Positions 40,993 to 42,323 of a stretch of 42,323 bases of DNA are shown here, in pieces. The first letter of the stretch is position 1. Each line of letters begins with the position of its first letter. The position numbers were made by a program, and so were the translations under genes. The notes beneath the pieces were generated by a model. That model was not told the origin of the DNA and ran no database searches. It was given only the letters and a program-made list of their open reading frames with translations. Source of the DNA: Desulfobulbaceae bacterium (GTDB lineage Bacteria; Desulfobacterota; Desulfobulbia; Desulfobulbales; Desulfurivibrionaceae); assembly GCA_003517965.1 (NCBI GenBank), contig DOZO01000047.1, positions 1 to 42,323 of the forward strand, given 5' to 3'.

Positions 40993-42323
40993 ATGGCTTT
41001 GATCGCGCCCTTTCGCGCCCTGCGCTACAACCCGGCCAAGATTCAGCATCTGGAAGAGGTGGTCACCCCGCCTTATGACGTGATTGATCTTCAGGCCCAG
41101 GCTGCCTTTGCCGCCAAGAATCCTTACAACATGATCCACCTGGACTTAAGCAAAAATTTCAGCGCCGAACAACTGACCGAGGCCCGGTATCGTGAGGCCA
41201 GGGACACCTTTGCCAAGTGGCAGGAAGAAGGGGTGCTGGTTCGGGATAACGAACCGACCATCTATCTCTACCATACCGAGTATCCCTTGCCCTCCGGCAA
41301 GCGCCTTACCCGCAAGGGCTTGCTCTGTCTGGTGCGGCTGGCCGAGTTTGCCGAGGGCGTGGTCAAACCGCACGAGAAAACCTTCTCCGGGGTCACCTCT
41401 GATAGGCTCAGTCTGCTGGACACCTGTCATGCCCAGTTCAGCCCGATTTTTTCCCTCTATCCCGATACGCAAGGGCTGATCATGACGCTGCTCGAAGGAG
41501 CCTGCTCCGGAGAGCCGCTGGCCAGCGTCACCGATCATGATGGTTGCAGACATACTATCCGGGCGGTGACTGAGCCAGCAATTATTGCCCAGGTCCGGGC
41601 GCAGTTTGCCGAAAAATCACTCTATATTGCCGATGGTCATCATCGCTACACCACCGCCCTCCAGTTTCGTGCCCTGATGCGGGAACGCCTGGGCGAAGTG
41701 GCTGACGACAGCCCTTACAACCACACGATGATGTATCTCTGCGGCATGGAAGATCCAGGCCTGTCAGTGCTTCCCACCCATCGGCTGGTACGGATGCCTG
41801 AGGCTGTAGGGATGGCCGGATTGATGGCCAGGCTTACGCCAAGCTTTATTGTTGAGGAGATCACCGACGGCTCCCGCGAGACTCTGGTGGTTGAGGTTCT
41901 GGCCCGCATGGCGGAGAACCTGGGCGCGGCCACCATGTTTGGCCTGTACCATCCTCAGGAGGATCGTTGTCTGCTGCTGACCCTTAAGGACGGAGTGATC
42001 GACGAGGCCCTGGGAGCTAAGCAGCCTGCCTCCCTGCGCGAACTGGACGTGGTTGTTCTGTCTGATCTTATTCTTGACCGGCTGCTGCAACTCGATCATG
42101 GTCGATGTGAAAAGGAAGGGCTGGTGGATTATTACAGCGATCCGGATACCGCTTTGGATATCGCGATCAAGGAGGGCGAAAGCCGGACAGATCGAAGCCC
42201 TCTGGTCTTTTTGATGAACCCGACCCTGGTTTCCCAGGTTAAACGGGTGGCGGACGAGGGGCTGGTCATGCCGCACAAGTCGACCTATTTTTATCCTAAG
42301 CTGCTCACCGGGCTGCTGCTTAA
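40993..42323 (+). CDS. DUF1015 family protein, 3' end cut by the window
   Basis: At least 443 residues are encoded; the frame is open to the window edge. DUF1015 features are the start 'MALIAPFRALRYNP' with 'VVTPPYDVID', then 'LYHTEYPLPSGKRLTRKGLLCLVRL', 'VVKPHEKTFSGVTSDRLSLLD', 'SLYIADGHHRYTTALQFR' and 'FYPKLLTGLLL' near the end, where the family usually closes. Only a few residues should be missing. The function of DUF1015 is unknown; the conserved 'DGHHRY' suggests a nucleotide- or metal-dependent enzyme, which is an inference. An AAGGAGA site lies 10 nt before ATG 40993. Its leader resembles that of fusA. Confidence 0.88.
   Translation, partial: MALIAPFRALRYNPAKIQHLEEVVTPPYDVIDLQAQAAFAAKNPYNMIHLDLSKNFSAEQLTEARYREARDTFAKWQEEGVLVRDNEPTIYLYHTEYPLPSGKRLTRKGLLCLVRLAEFAEGVVKPHEKTFSGVTSDRLSLLDTCHAQFSPIFSLYPDTQGLIMTLLEGACSGEPLASVTDHDGCRHTIRAVTEPAIIAQVRAQFAEKSLYIADGHHRYTTALQFRALMRERLGEVADDSPYNHTMMYLCGMEDPGLSVLPTHRLVRMPEAVGMAGLMARLTPSFIVEEITDGSRETLVVEVLARMAENLGAATMFGLYHPQEDRCLLLTLKDGVIDEALGAKQPASLRELDVVVLSDLILDRLLQLDHGRCEKEGLVDYYSDPDTALDIAIKEGESRTDRSPLVFLMNPTLVSQVKRVADEGLVMPHKSTYFYPKLLTGLLL

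Noticed and set aside
1..42323. CRISPR array
   Set aside because: No series of regularly spaced direct repeats was seen; repeats here are single palindromic units in gaps.

Overview
The window looks like chromosomal DNA of a Gram-negative Desulfobacterota (former deltaproteobacterium), most likely near Desulfobulbales. The clues are an EF-G with the AHIDSGKTT G1 motif typical of the mitochondrial-EFG1/spdEFG1 type, a DUF6178 gene, two membrane sensors with periplasmic c-heme motifs, large hybrid histidine kinases, an NtrC-type regulator and MCE-type lipid transport genes. The genus is inferred from gene content only. Most of the window is GC-rich and densely coded; 17.8-22.9 kb is sparser and locally AT-rich.

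Layout. (1) 256-4496: a three-gene signalling cassette of PhnD-like lipoprotein, sensor kinase with a periplasmic CxxCH motif, and sigma-54 response regulator. (2) 4870-7668: EF-G and a P-loop ATPase, preceded by a roughly 110-nt structured leader. (3) 7926-10509: eukaryotic-type HisA, an HDOD protein and a metallo-beta-lactamase-fold hydrolase, overlapping by 1-4 bp. (4) 10613-15117: rsmG, cobyric acid synthase, cbiB and an MtaD-type amidohydrolase. (5) 15133-17616: pcm and a BamE-like lipoprotein on the minus strand, then a zinc-ribbon protein and an RDD membrane protein. (6) tRNA-Phe at 17661, followed by an accessory region to about 22.9 kb: a ClpP-like gene that forms an integron gene cassette with an attC site, a broken OLD/RecF-like ATPase start, nested miniature inverted-repeat elements, an AT-rich gene for a DisA_N (diadenylate cyclase) domain protein, a fragment of a YyaL-type gene, an HD-GYP protein and two small ORFs. 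(7) 23015-34118, minus strand: a PhoR-like kinase, then a likely sensory operon running from 34118 down to 25263: MCP-like hybrid kinase with three receivers, CheR, CheB, REC-PAS-HK-REC kinase and a heme-binding Tll0287-like sensor. (8) 34439-38017: an Mla/MCE lipid-transport operon (permease with a STAS-like N-terminus, ATPase, MCE protein, PqiC-like lipoprotein). (9) 38001-40721, minus strand: DUF6178, tRNA-Cys, queE and queD. (10) 40993 to the window end: a DUF1015 protein whose leader is homologous to the fusA leader.

The strongest candidates for something undescribed are the duplicated, covarying leader element upstream of fusA and of the DUF1015 gene, the ClpP-like gene cassette with its attC site, the transferred DisA_N-domain gene, and a 124-bp intergenic repeat at 25013 and 34245 that carries a promoter-like end. 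Several families of short palindromic repeats also lie in the intergenic gaps.
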